The position numbers and the translations under genes were made by a program. Below, in pieces: positions 1 through 7,981 of a stretch of 64,000 nucleotides of DNA (positions are counted from its first letter, which is position 1; every line of letters begins with the position of its first letter). This stretch comes from an uncultured Alphaproteobacteria bacterium (GTDB lineage Bacteria; Pseudomonadota; Alphaproteobacteria; Rhodobacterales; Rhodobacteraceae). The notes under the pieces were generated by a model that made no database searches, was not told the origin of the DNA, and was given only the letters and a program-made list of their open reading frames with translations. Location of the stretch: NCBI GenBank assembly GCA_902574225.1, contig CACGMO010000003.1:1-64000 (forward strand), written 5' to 3'.

Positions 1-70
1 AAGTGCCTTCGGGCGACGAGCAGCTTCCTAAAGTAAAAAAAATAAGAAATAATATTAAAATACGAAACAT
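1..70 (-). CDS. Predicted lipoprotein, N-terminal 23 codons only
   Basis: The reading frame runs off the left edge of the window, so only the start is visible. It begins with an ATG at 70-68 and reads a hydrophobic stretch followed by LGSC, a typical lipobox with the lipidated cysteine at about residue 17, so the product should be a lipoprotein. It starts 7 bases after the stop of the upstream ABC ATPase gene on the same strand and is probably co-transcribed with it. Function cannot be judged from 23 residues. The lipobox and the operon-like spacing are seen; the lipoprotein call is inference from the motif. Confidence 0.55.
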   Translation of the reverse strand, partial: MFRILILFLIFFTLGSCSSPEGT

Positions 71-77
71 TGTTAAA

Positions 78-818
78 TCAGTGGTGTAGTATTTGTTTAA
101 GAAATTTTTTGCATCTTGCAGTTTGGGGTTTTTTAAAAAACATTCCGGGGCTGTTCTGCTCAACAATTGATCCACCATCCATGAATATTATTCGATCGGC
201 AACTTTTTTAGCAAAACCCATTTCATGGGTAACAACAACCATAGTCATTCCTTCTCGGGCTAAATCTACTATTACTTCTAAGACCTCTGAAATCATCTCG
301 GGATCCAGAGCAGATGTAGGTTCGTCGAATAGCATAAGTTTTGGCTCCATGCAAAGCGCTCGGGCAATTGCAACTCTCTGTTGCTGGCCTCCCGATAGCT
401 GATTTGGCTTTTTTAACGCTTGTTCTGGTATTTTTACTCTCTCCAAAAGTTTTCTTGCACGAGTCTCTGCATCCTTTTCTGATAATCCTAGTGACTTTAC
501 AGGCCCTAGTTTTAAGTTTTCAATGACTGAGAGGTGAGGGAACAAATTAAATTGTTGAAAAACCATTCCTATATGAAAATCAGAAACAAAACTTTCTTTT
601 GTAGGATTTTGAGAGTTGCCTGATATTGATATTTTCCCCTCATCAAAGTCTTCAAGGCCATTAATGCATCTTATAAGCGTAGATTTACCTGATCCTGAGG
701 GGCCACAAATAACAACTTTTTCACCATGTTTGATATTAAGGTCTATGGTATCGAGGGCTTTAAAGTCTTTAAATGATTTTGTTAGTCCTTGTATTTCGAC
801 TGCAAATGTATTTTCCAA
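78..818 (-). CDS. Polar amino acid ABC transporter ATP-binding protein (GlnQ/HisP family)
   Basis: Cytoplasmic ATPase that would drive an amino-acid importer. Walker [10 protein letters not shown] (residues 39-47), signature LSGGQQQR, Walker [14 protein letters not shown] and the H-loop histidine in VVTHEM are all present, and 246 residues is the normal length. I place the start at a TTG (818-816) because it is preceded by GAGGCGGG at good distance and the family's N-terminus begins there; an ATG at 911 would add 31 residues of unrelated basic sequence. It is divergent from the binding-protein gene at 1001, its likely partner. No permease gene is visible; it may lie beyond the left edge. Confidence 0.93.
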   Translation of the reverse strand: MENTFAVEIQGLTKSFKDFKALDTIDLNIKHGEKVVICGPSGSGKSTLIRCINGLEDFDEGKISISGNSQNPTKESFVSDFHIGMVFQQFNLFPHLSVIENLKLGPVKSLGLSEKDAETRARKLLERVKIPEQALKKPNQLSGGQQQRVAIARALCMEPKLMLFDEPTSALDPEMISEVLEVIVDLAREGMTMVVVTHEMGFAKKVADRIIFMDGGSIVEQNSPGMFFKKPQTARCKKFLKQILHH

Positions 819-1000
819 TTTATACCCGCCTCTGTGTGAAATTTTGCGTTTTGCCCTTTTTAGCTTAACCGCATGACAATACTTAAAGCAACTCCTTGTT
901 CTTAGTTGCATATTTCTTGGTTGTACTTATAGTGTTATTGTCAAAAAAAGTTGTTTTTATAAACTAAAAATATTGGTTTTAATACCTAAGGGAGATTTTA

Positions 1001-1774
1001 ATGAAATTTTTAAGAATTATTTTTATTACACTGATGAGCATGGTTCTTGTCGTTGGTGGCGTAAGCGCGGAGTCAGCGCTTAACCAAATATTAAGTAGTG
1101 GCAAACTAAAAGCAGGGACCACAGGTGACTTTAACCCCTTCACGGTTAGGGATCCAGCGACTAATAAATACAAAGGTTATGACATTGACATAATGACCGA
1201 GTTAGCAAATGACCTAGGAGTAGAAATCGAATTTGTCCCAACAGACTGGAAGACAATAGTAAATGGCGTAGTCGCAGGGAAATACCATATAACAGGTTCA
1301 GCGTCTATCAAGCCTTCAAGAATGAAAGCCGCAGGTTTTTCTGAAAGTTACATGGCTGTTAACTTCAAACCTTTTACTACATCTGATAAAGTAGGGCAGT
1401 TTAATGGTTGGGACTCCATCAATAAAGATGGAGTAAAGGTTGCTACCACTCTTGGAACCGCTATGGAGCCCTTAGTTAAGGGTTGGTTTCCAAATGCCAG
1501 CATAAAAAGCGTTGAGGCTCCCGCTAGAGGGTATCAGGAAGTATTAGCGGGGAGAGCGGATGTGTTTGTTACATCTAACTTGGAAGGCTCTACTCTTAAG
1601 GCAAAGTATTCAAATGTTAAAGAAATTAGTATAGATGCACCGCGTTCACCAACTCCACTTGCTATGTTGCTTCCTCAAAATGACCAAGTGTGGATTAATT
1701 TTGTTAACCACTGGATAGAAATAAAGAAGGCAAAAGGCTTTTTTAAGAAAACTGCCGAAAAGTGGGGCCTGTAG
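1001..1774 (+). CDS. Family 3 periplasmic substrate-binding protein, PheC-like
   Basis: A secreted solute-binding protein of 257 residues with a signal peptide (hydrophobic core at about residues 5-20, cleavage near VSAES). The mature part has the family 3 layout of polar amino-acid binding proteins. Short segments (TTGDFNPF, GYDIDIM, LGVEIEFVPTDW) resemble cyclohexadienyl/arogenate dehydratase PheC, a periplasmic enzyme derived from this fold, so either a binding or a dehydratase role is possible. The divergent gene at 78-818 encodes the matching ABC ATPase, which favours transport. A clear ribosome site (AAGGGAG) precedes the ATG. Family call is firm; substrate is unknown. Confidence 0.88.
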   Translation: MKFLRIIFITLMSMVLVVGGVSAESALNQILSSGKLKAGTTGDFNPFTVRDPATNKYKGYDIDIMTELANDLGVEIEFVPTDWKTIVNGVVAGKYHITGSASIKPSRMKAAGFSESYMAVNFKPFTTSDKVGQFNGWDSINKDGVKVATTLGTAMEPLVKGWFPNASIKSVEAPARGYQEVLAGRADVFVTSNLEGSTLKAKYSNVKEISIDAPRSPTPLAMLLPQNDQVWINFVNHWIEIKKAKGFFKKTAEKWGL

Positions 1775-1787
1775 TCTGATTTTTCTG

Positions 1788-1808
1788 AAGGGCGGTACAG
1801 CCGCCCTT
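1788..1808 (+). terminator. GC-rich hairpin after the binding-protein gene
   Basis: Arms AAGGGCGG and CCGCCCTT (8 bp, perfect) enclose a 5-base loop, 13 bases after the stop codon of the binding-protein gene. It lacks a good U tract on either strand, so it may protect or attenuate the transcript rather than terminate it fully. The next gene starts only 22 bases downstream. Confidence 0.5.
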
Positions 1809-1829
1809 CTATAAACGGAGCTTTTTAAA

Positions 1830-2408
1830 ATGTCGTCTTGGATAAAGATGCTTTCTGATGAAATGGCTGACGCTGAACTTAAGCAGGCTTTGGATGAAGC
1901 AAGAACCCCTCACGGAACAGTTGATAATGTTCTAAGGGTCCACTCATTAAGACCTAATACTATGAAAGGCCATATGGCACTTTATAAAAGCTGTTTGCAC
2001 GATGATACAAATACATTGCCAGAATGGTTACAAGAAACTATCAGCTCATATGTATCTATTTTAAATTCATGTGAATATTCTCTTTTAAATCATTGGAAAA
2101 ACGCTGAATTTTTAATTCGTGATAAAGAAAAGAGTAATAAGATTTATTTTTCATTGAAAAATAGAAAACCACAAGATTGTTTCACAGGACTTGAACTTGC
2201 TTTGATGCAGTATGCAGAAAAATTGACCTTAAGACCGAGCGATATTAAAAGAGCTGATGTGGATAATTTAAGAACTGCGGGTTTAGATGATGGGCAGATA
2301 TTAGAAGCTAATCAGATCATTTGTTATTTTAATTATGTGAATAGAAGTATAAATGGGCTAGGGGTTACCAATGAAGGCGACATTATAGGATATTACAAAG
2401 ATGATTAA
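1830..2408 (+). CDS. Carboxymuconolactone decarboxylase/AhpD-like protein
   Basis: A 192-residue protein of the AhpD-like 'peroxidase-related' group. The active-site helix is recognisable around residues 69-88 (E69, then NSCEYSLLNH). In AhpD the motif is C-x2-C-x3-H; here C81 and H88 are kept but the second cysteine is serine 84, so a normal CxxC disulfide cycle is not possible. The gene follows the binding-protein gene after a hairpin, has a CGGAG ribosome site, and overlaps the next gene by 8 bases, so the two products probably act together. Substrate unknown. A role in peroxide reduction is doubtful because of the serine. Confidence 0.8.
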   Translation: MSSWIKMLSDEMADAELKQALDEARTPHGTVDNVLRVHSLRPNTMKGHMALYKSCLHDDTNTLPEWLQETISSYVSILNSCEYSLLNHWKNAEFLIRDKEKSNKIYFSLKNRKPQDCFTGLELALMQYAEKLTLRPSDIKRADVDNLRTAGLDDGQILEANQIICYFNYVNRSINGLGVTNEGDIIGYYKDD

Positions 2409-3039
2409 CGCAATTACAATTATTAAGAAAAAACAAGGACTAACATATGAAAAGTTCCAGAATTACTGGAAAAATGAACATGCCGAAATTGTTACTAGAT
2501 CGCCACTAGTGGGAACCTATGTTCAATCTCACCCAATATATAATGACGAATTGACGTTTGAAGATACTATCGATGGTATTGCGGAAATATGGTTTGAAGA
2601 CACAAATGCAATGCGTTCTTTAGCTGCCACTAAGGAATATAAAGATATTCAGGACGATGAAAACGTCTTTATTGATGGCAGTGCTGTAAAGTTAATCATT
2701 GCCGAGGATATAATAACTGTTGAAGGTGACGTTTCAGACTACAAGCTTATAATTTTTATGAATAAATCTAGTAATGTTGAATTAACAGACTTTAGAAATG
2801 ATTTAGTTGATAAGGCATCTCACTACTCCAAAAAAAATCTAAATAGGATGAAAGTAAGTTTGCCAAAAATAGCAGGCTACAAGGGAGATAAAAGTCCTGC
2901 TTGGGATGCTATTTTAACTTTTTGGTTAGACTTAGAGGTCGATCAACAGTATGTAGACGAAGTATCAAGTGATTTTTCTTCTTTTTCCAAAAATACCATC
3001 GCAAAATTATGTAATTCGGTCGTAGTACAGGAAAAATAA
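2401..3039 (+). CDS. EthD-domain protein, tandem ferredoxin-like barrel
   Basis: The 212-residue product has an EthD/dimeric alpha-beta barrel half at residues 1-105 (opening with a beta strand, then YEKFQNYWKNEHAEIV, the typical W..H..E helix) and a second, more divergent half at about 110-212. EthD proteins are small accessory or ring-opening/degradation proteins of oxidative pathways; no fixed chemistry can be assigned. It overlaps the AhpD-like gene by 8 bases, pointing to translational coupling. It converges with the cyclase gene, with only 9 bases between stops. Confidence 0.75.
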   Translation: MINAITIIKKKQGLTYEKFQNYWKNEHAEIVTRSPLVGTYVQSHPIYNDELTFEDTIDGIAEIWFEDTNAMRSLAATKEYKDIQDDENVFIDGSAVKLIIAEDIITVEGDVSDYKLIIFMNKSSNVELTDFRNDLVDKASHYSKKNLNRMKVSLPKIAGYKGDKSPAWDAILTFWLDLEVDQQYVDEVSSDFSSFSKNTIAKLCNSVVVQEK

Positions 3040-3048
3040 TTGAAAAAG

Positions 3049-4884
3049 CTACTCGGGCAAACCAGCAAGTCGCATACCTTCAATCATTAATTCTTTTATT
3101 TCGTTGTTTAAATCGGGAGCCACACTTTTATAGTCGTCCATTGTTTTTATTTCGGGGCGTTCTTTTTGATATTTTAATAGCCATTCTTTACTTTCCGAAA
3201 CCTTACCTTGATGAGCTAACACAGATGCTTTGAAACCAAAATATCTACTATGATTATTTTCCCTCATCTCTCGATCTAAAGACTGATTGGCTTTTTCCCA
3301 ATCACGATTACCAAGATGACAGAAAAATATCACGGTCTCTCCATAATCTTCTCCTAGCGGGTCAACTTCAGCTGCTCTAGTAAAGGCGTCAATTGCTGCA
3401 TTGAAGTCCTTGCCCTCTTCTAATAAATTCATCCCTTTGGCCATTAAAGATCGAGAATGGTGCGGATTAACCTCTAAAGCTTTGTTTACATATTCTGTAA
3501 ATCTATTCTTATCCTCATCAAAAAACGCCATAAAACCCATATTCATTATTGAGTCGGGATTTTGGGGATCTAGCTGAAATGCTTTTTCAGTAAACTCCCT
3601 AAACTTTTTTTCATTTTCTGATCTTTTATCCTGAACTGATGATTCAAAAATTAGAAAATTATGAGCTTGAGCTAACAAGTTGAATGCAGAGCTGTGATTC
3701 GGGTCTAATGCAGTCGCTTTCTCTCCATGCTCGATCGATTTAGTTATATGAAGTAGTTTTTCTTCAGTTGTTTTTGCTGCATTCATAAGTGCATAAGAGT
3801 TAACAGCTTGCAAGTACTCATCCCAGCTGCTGAGAGCATTCATCTCACGATCACTTAACTTTTTCCTTTCGTTGGTAATAACTGCTGGACTAATTAACGC
3901 TGCGGATTTTTGTGAAACTTCATCTTGAACTTCAAAAACATCATCTAATGATCGATCCCATGTTTGTGACCAAATTTGTGTATCTTCAACAGCATCTGTA
4001 AGCTTTGCCATTATCCTAACTTTATTGCCACCTTTTCTAATACTTCCTTGAACTAAATAACTTACACCCAACTCAGAAGCTATTTTTTGAGTGGGTTCCT
4101 TTGTGTCTTTGTAAGCGAGTACCGAATTAATTGAAATAATTGGGAATGTTTTTAACTTAGATAGATACGAAATAATGTCCTCAGTAATCCCATCAACAAA
4201 GAAATCTTGCTCGGGATCGTTGCTTAAATTTAAAAAAGGAAGTACTGCTACTGATGGCGCTTTACTTGTTTTTGTAATTTTTTCAGCTGCAGCCTCTGCA
4301 AGTTTTTTGTCATTTTTTTCTCGAACTTTAAGATCAGGATCCGCAATATCATAGGCATGAACCTCAGTGTTTTTAACTTTTTGTTCTCCAAGATCATTGA
4401 ATAGCAGTTCTGTTTTTTTATTTACAAAGTCAACTATGCTTTTTGATACACATATCCCATTGGGTTGTGAAAGAGCCTCAAGTCTCGCGGCTACATTTAC
4501 ACCTTCACCGTAAAGATTATCTCCTTCAATTATCACATCACCCATATTCAAACCTATCCGGAAGCTCATTTGGGATTCTTTAGAAACTGACTTATTTCTC
4601 TCTTTAATTAATTTTTGAAATTCATTAGCACAAACCACAGCAGAGACGGCACTCTGAAATTCAGCTAATACAGAATCTCCTGCCGTATTAAAAATTCTTC
4701 CACCATGTTCTTCAAAAAGTTTATCTAAGATTTCCTGACAAGCTCTAAAGCTACGTAAGGTTTCTTCTTCATTTACTTCCATAGATTTGCTGAAACCAAC
4801 AACGTCAGTAACAAAAATAACTGCGATTTTTCTGTCTATGTCTTGCTGAGAAGATTTATTTAATTGAACAACGTTTTCTGCCAT
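3049..4884 (-). CDS. Class III adenylate/guanylate cyclase with TolB-like and TPR regions
   Basis: A 611-residue signalling protein. Residues 18-180 are a class III nucleotide cyclase domain with both metal aspartates (D27 in FVTDVVGFS, D70 in NTAGDS) and the transition-state pair N130/R134 in EGVNVAARLEAL, so it should be catalytically competent, probably making cAMP. Residues 210-335 resemble the TolB N-terminal domain (SVAVLPFLNLSND), and 400-600 holds TPR-like helical repeats. There is no signal peptide or membrane segment, so it is cytoplasmic or peripheral. This architecture is frequent in alphaproteobacteria. The activating signal is unknown. It is a single-gene transcription unit between convergent and co-directional neighbours. 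Confidence 0.9.
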   Translation of the reverse strand: MAENVVQLNKSSQQDIDRKIAVIFVTDVVGFSKSMEVNEEETLRSFRACQEILDKLFEEHGGRIFNTAGDSVLAEFQSAVSAVVCANEFQKLIKERNKSVSKESQMSFRIGLNMGDVIIEGDNLYGEGVNVAARLEALSQPNGICVSKSIVDFVNKKTELLFNDLGEQKVKNTEVHAYDIADPDLKVREKNDKKLAEAAAEKITKTSKAPSVAVLPFLNLSNDPEQDFFVDGITEDIISYLSKLKTFPIISINSVLAYKDTKEPTQKIASELGVSYLVQGSIRKGGNKVRIMAKLTDAVEDTQIWSQTWDRSLDDVFEVQDEVSQKSAALISPAVITNERKKLSDREMNALSSWDEYLQAVNSYALMNAAKTTEEKLLHITKSIEHGEKATALDPNHSSAFNLLAQAHNFLIFESSVQDKRSENEKKFREFTEKAFQLDPQNPDSIMNMGFMAFFDEDKNRFTEYVNKALEVNPHHSRSLMAKGMNLLEEGKDFNAAIDAFTRAAEVDPLGEDYGETVIFFCHLGNRDWEKANQSLDREMRENNHSRYFGFKASVLAHQGKVSESKEWLLKYQKERPEIKTMDDYKSVAPDLNNEIKELMIEGMRLAGLPE

Positions 4885-4978
4885 GTTAAGTCCTTAAAAT
4901 ATACCTTTAATACATTAATCTTTTTTCTCTCAAAGTCACGAACTTAGAATAGATTTTTATAATTAAGTTTTAGAAGTA

Positions 4979-6337
4979 TCAAATCTTTAGGCGTTCCAAA
5001 GAAGATTTTTTTTCACTCTTAATTTTAACAAATCTAAAAAAAAGAAGGATAGAACAAACTAATAAACCTAGTCCAATTCCGTAATAAACTCCTGAGCCGG
5101 CCAATGAAGTCTTTTGAGAAAGAAAATATGCAGCAGGGATACCTATAGTCCAATAAGAAAAAAAAGAAATTATGAAGGGTTTCTTTGTATCTGAGAAGCC
5201 TCTTAAGAGTGCAGCGAAAAGTATTTGTCCACTGTCAGCTAAATGGAAAAAACAACCAACGAAGAGAAAAATTCCTGCATAAAACGCAACTATATCCGCA
5301 TTTAAATCATTACTATTCAAAAATAAAGAAATTATAAAATCACCAAAAAATATTATTAGGAAGGTATTTAGAAGTGCCCACCCAAGGCCAAGAAAATAGA
5401 TAGAAGAAGCTGCTTGGTCCAACTTGCTTAACTCATTAGCTCCTATTGTTTTGGCAATAATGACCGTACCGGCTTGCGAGATTCCGAGGGGTATCATGAA
5501 AAAAAGTGCGAATACCGTTATGGAAATACCGTGGGCTGCTAATTCTACGTCCCCAATCCAACCCATCAAAATAGAGGCAAATGAAAACATTCCACTTTCG
5601 GCCATAATTGTCAAACATATTGGCCAACCAAGTTTGAAAAGATTTTTAAAAATTTCAGCATCGAAAACAAAAAAATCTTTAAAGATTTGCTTTTCTTTTA
5701 AATCAGAACGATAAATGTACAAAAGCCCAGAGAGCATCATGCAAATACTGGTTAAAAGTGAAGAACACGCGACGCCAGTAATCCCTAATTCCGGGAGTCC
5801 AAAGTTGCCAAAGATAAAAAGATAATTAAATATAAAGTTCGTGATTAAGCCCAAGATAGAAATGAAAAGGACAATTTGCTGCTTTTTTACCGATATCAAA
5901 AATGCCTTTATTACATATGTGAGTAGTAAAAAAGGCATCATCCACTGAACTATTTGAATATATTCAGATACTATTTCAACAATGTATTCATCCTGTTCTA
6001 AAAATGTAAGAAAGGCTGAAGTGTTGCTTACTAAAGCCAAACCAAACAGAGAAAAGGCAAAAACTAACCATAGACCCATTCTGAAATTAATTCTAAGTGC
6101 TTCCGTATCGTCCTTGCCAAAAGCTCTTGATACATTTGTAATAACAGCTAGTGAAAAACCAGTAAGAGTTATATAGATAAAGAAAAGGCATGTATGTCCA
6201 AGAGTTAGGGCAGCTAATTCACTTGTCCCATACCAACCAATCATTGCAACGTCGGTTAGCCCTAAGCCTAACTGAGCTATTTGTGCGATGATTAATGGTA
6301 AAGAAAGCTTAAAAGTTGATAGTAGATGTTCTCTCAA
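4979..6337 (-). CDS. MATE family efflux transporter
   Basis: Integral inner-membrane protein of 452 residues with about 12 predicted membrane segments and the MatE fold repeated twice. The N-terminus (LIIAQIAQLGLGLTDVAMIG) and the GLTDVAMIGWYG region are typical of NorM/DinF-like multidrug or metabolite exporters driven by Na+ or H+. The substrate cannot be deduced. It is monocistronic by position: 94 bases separate it from the cyclase gene, and a divergent gap with an imperfect inverted repeat (CAATTG, 6331-6355 region) lies upstream. Confidence 0.9.
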   Translation of the reverse strand: MREHLLSTFKLSLPLIIAQIAQLGLGLTDVAMIGWYGTSELAALTLGHTCLFFIYITLTGFSLAVITNVSRAFGKDDTEALRINFRMGLWLVFAFSLFGLALVSNTSAFLTFLEQDEYIVEIVSEYIQIVQWMMPFLLLTYVIKAFLISVKKQQIVLFISILGLITNFIFNYLFIFGNFGLPELGITGVACSSLLTSICMMLSGLLYIYRSDLKEKQIFKDFFVFDAEIFKNLFKLGWPICLTIMAESGMFSFASILMGWIGDVELAAHGISITVFALFFMIPLGISQAGTVIIAKTIGANELSKLDQAASSIYFLGLGWALLNTFLIIFFGDFIISLFLNSNDLNADIVAFYAGIFLFVGCFFHLADSGQILFAALLRGFSDTKKPFIISFFSYWTIGIPAAYFLSQKTSLAGSGVYYGIGLGLLVCSILLFFRFVKIKSEKKSSLERLKI

Positions 6338-6380
6338 TTGCGTGCCACAATTGTATTATAAAATCGATTAAGAAAATGGC

Positions 6381-6677
6381 CTACTCTGCCGCCTCGACAT
6401 ACCTAAATTCACGAATGGCTGCCCCGTCCAAAGCTCTTAGTGCTTCTTGGTATCCTTGGCTATTATAGCCATTTTCTGCGTGTTCTAAGCTTTCCCACTC
6501 CAAAACAACTGTCCGCGTTTTTTCACCACTTTCTTTTGTCATAACAGGAATTCCTCTAGCAAGAAACTTGCCCCCAGCCCCTTTAATTGCTGGACCTGCC
6601 AAAGCTGCGTATTTTGCCAACTTTTCTTCGTCAGAAATTGATTTATAGATAACTACTTGATAGATTTTTTTTGACAT
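6381..6677 (-). CDS. DUF1330 family protein
   Basis: A 98-residue protein with the DUF1330 ferredoxin-like fold: an N-terminal strand (KIYQVVIYKSI), a central conserved strand RTVVLEWES, and the closing GAAIREFRYVEA. DUF1330 proteins are dimeric alpha-beta barrel proteins of unknown function related to the EthD/YciI groups. A GAGG ribosome site precedes the ATG. It lies 44 bases upstream of the MATE gene on the same strand and is divergent from the GAF gene. Confidence 0.85.
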   Translation of the reverse strand: MSKKIYQVVIYKSISDEEKLAKYAALAGPAIKGAGGKFLARGIPVMTKESGEKTRTVVLEWESLEHAENGYNSQGYQEALRALDGAAIREFRYVEAAE

Positions 6678-6805
6678 TTTATCCTCTTAAAAATTATTTG
6701 TTTAAATTTAAGAACAATATCGAACTTTGTATACTAATACTTTAAGATAAAGTTGAACAAATAGTTTTTTAGTCTACAATCTATACTGTTATAAGGGAGA
6801 GAACG

Positions 6806-7627
6806 ATGTCAGTAGGATTAGCGCCGAGACCCGCAAATGAAGAACAACGAGCAAAGGCAGTTGTGAAGACGGGTTTGATCGAAAGCCCCAATCCAGATCT
6901 ATTTCAGGTATATTGTGATTTGGCAAAAGACATAACAGGTTTTACAGACGCAACTTTCAGCCTGTACGATGGTGAAATGCAGTGTGCGATCGCAATGACT
7001 GGGAGAGAAACTGAAGAGTGGAAACCTGGTAGTAAAAACTTACGTACAGAGCACAATATTTGCTCATTCGTTTTGTTAGACACAGAACCATTGTTAATGC
7101 ATGATATATCTAAAGACCCTGTTTGGAAATCGCATCCAAAGGCTGAATCTTGGGGATACGCTGGATTTCCTGTCGTAAACAAAGACAATTATGCACTAGG
7201 AACACTCTGTATGTTCGATAGAAGTGGGCCAAGATCGTTAAACGAGGGTCAAGTACAGCTCGTGAAAAAAATCAGTAATAGTATTGCTCATCTGTTAGAT
7301 GTAAAGACTGAACAGAAGCAAATGACATCGCAAAACATGTTAGAAGCGATTACAAAGTTCAAAAAGTACAATGATTCCTTAAGCATTGACGATTTTGAAT
7401 GTTTTGTGTCGTTATCAGCTGGACTGAAACAAGCTGATTCTAAAATAGCAGTTCTTGCTGAGGCTGGCCTTTGTGAACTAAATGCCTCAGGAGATATTAA
7501 AATTACAGCTGAAGGTATTGAGTTACAGAGGGAAATGCGGCTTGAGGCAAGACTGATGAAGAAGGTGAAAATAACTGGTGATGATGCGAGCTTAATGATA
7601 GACGAAATGATGAAGGAGTTGAACTAG
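6806..7627 (+). CDS. GAF domain protein
   Basis: A 273-residue cytoplasmic protein. Residues 28-165 form a GAF domain of the group often found in front of GGDEF or histidine-kinase domains (DATFSLYDGEMQCAIA, then HNICSFVLLDTEPLLMHDI, and GTLCMFDRSGPRSL). No output domain follows: the C-terminal 100 residues are helical, charged and unlike any kinase or cyclase I know. It could be a stand-alone sensor or redox protein. GGGAGA precedes the ATG. The next gene starts 4 bases after its stop, so the two are likely co-transcribed. Confidence 0.82.
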   Translation: MSVGLAPRPANEEQRAKAVVKTGLIESPNPDLFQVYCDLAKDITGFTDATFSLYDGEMQCAIAMTGRETEEWKPGSKNLRTEHNICSFVLLDTEPLLMHDISKDPVWKSHPKAESWGYAGFPVVNKDNYALGTLCMFDRSGPRSLNEGQVQLVKKISNSIAHLLDVKTEQKQMTSQNMLEAITKFKKYNDSLSIDDFECFVSLSAGLKQADSKIAVLAEAGLCELNASGDIKITAEGIELQREMRLEARLMKKVKITGDDASLMIDEMMKELN

Positions 7628-7631
7628 AACA

Positions 7632-7952
7632 ATGTATGCAAAAGTATACAATTTAAAATTTCCCGGCCTCAGCGAAGCAAAGGTTGCAGCTACTTTTTGC
7701 TCCGAAAACCTCGGAAAAAAAATAGTGGCTTTCAATATTAGATCATTGAATATTTCAATCGGTCAATGCGGAAGTGTTTCTATATCACTAAAGTTTGAAA
7801 CTGGAGGCGATTTAAAAAAATTTGAAGAGCATTCGACAGGGTTTTTTAGTGAGCTTAAGGATACCTTTGTTTACAAGGAGACCAATTTTTCTGGAATTTT
7901 TGTTTATAATTATGACTCGGAAATTACATCTACCGAGCTTTCAGTTAACTAA
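7632..7952 (+). CDS. Hypothetical 106-residue protein
   Basis: I do not recognise this protein. It is 106 residues, soluble, with an alternating strand/helix pattern that could be a small alpha-beta (ferredoxin-like) fold. Two cysteines (in TFCSENLG and GQCGS) are not arranged as a known metal site. It starts 4 bases after the GAF gene and ends 29 bases before the acyl-CoA ligase gene, so it belongs to the same rightward run. No function is proposed. Confidence 0.6.
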   Translation: MYAKVYNLKFPGLSEAKVAATFCSENLGKKIVAFNIRSLNISIGQCGSVSISLKFETGGDLKKFEEHSTGFFSELKDTFVYKETNFSGIFVYNYDSEITSTELSVN

Positions 7953-7981
7953 ATGCGCTCTTTATAATCTTTGGGTAAACT

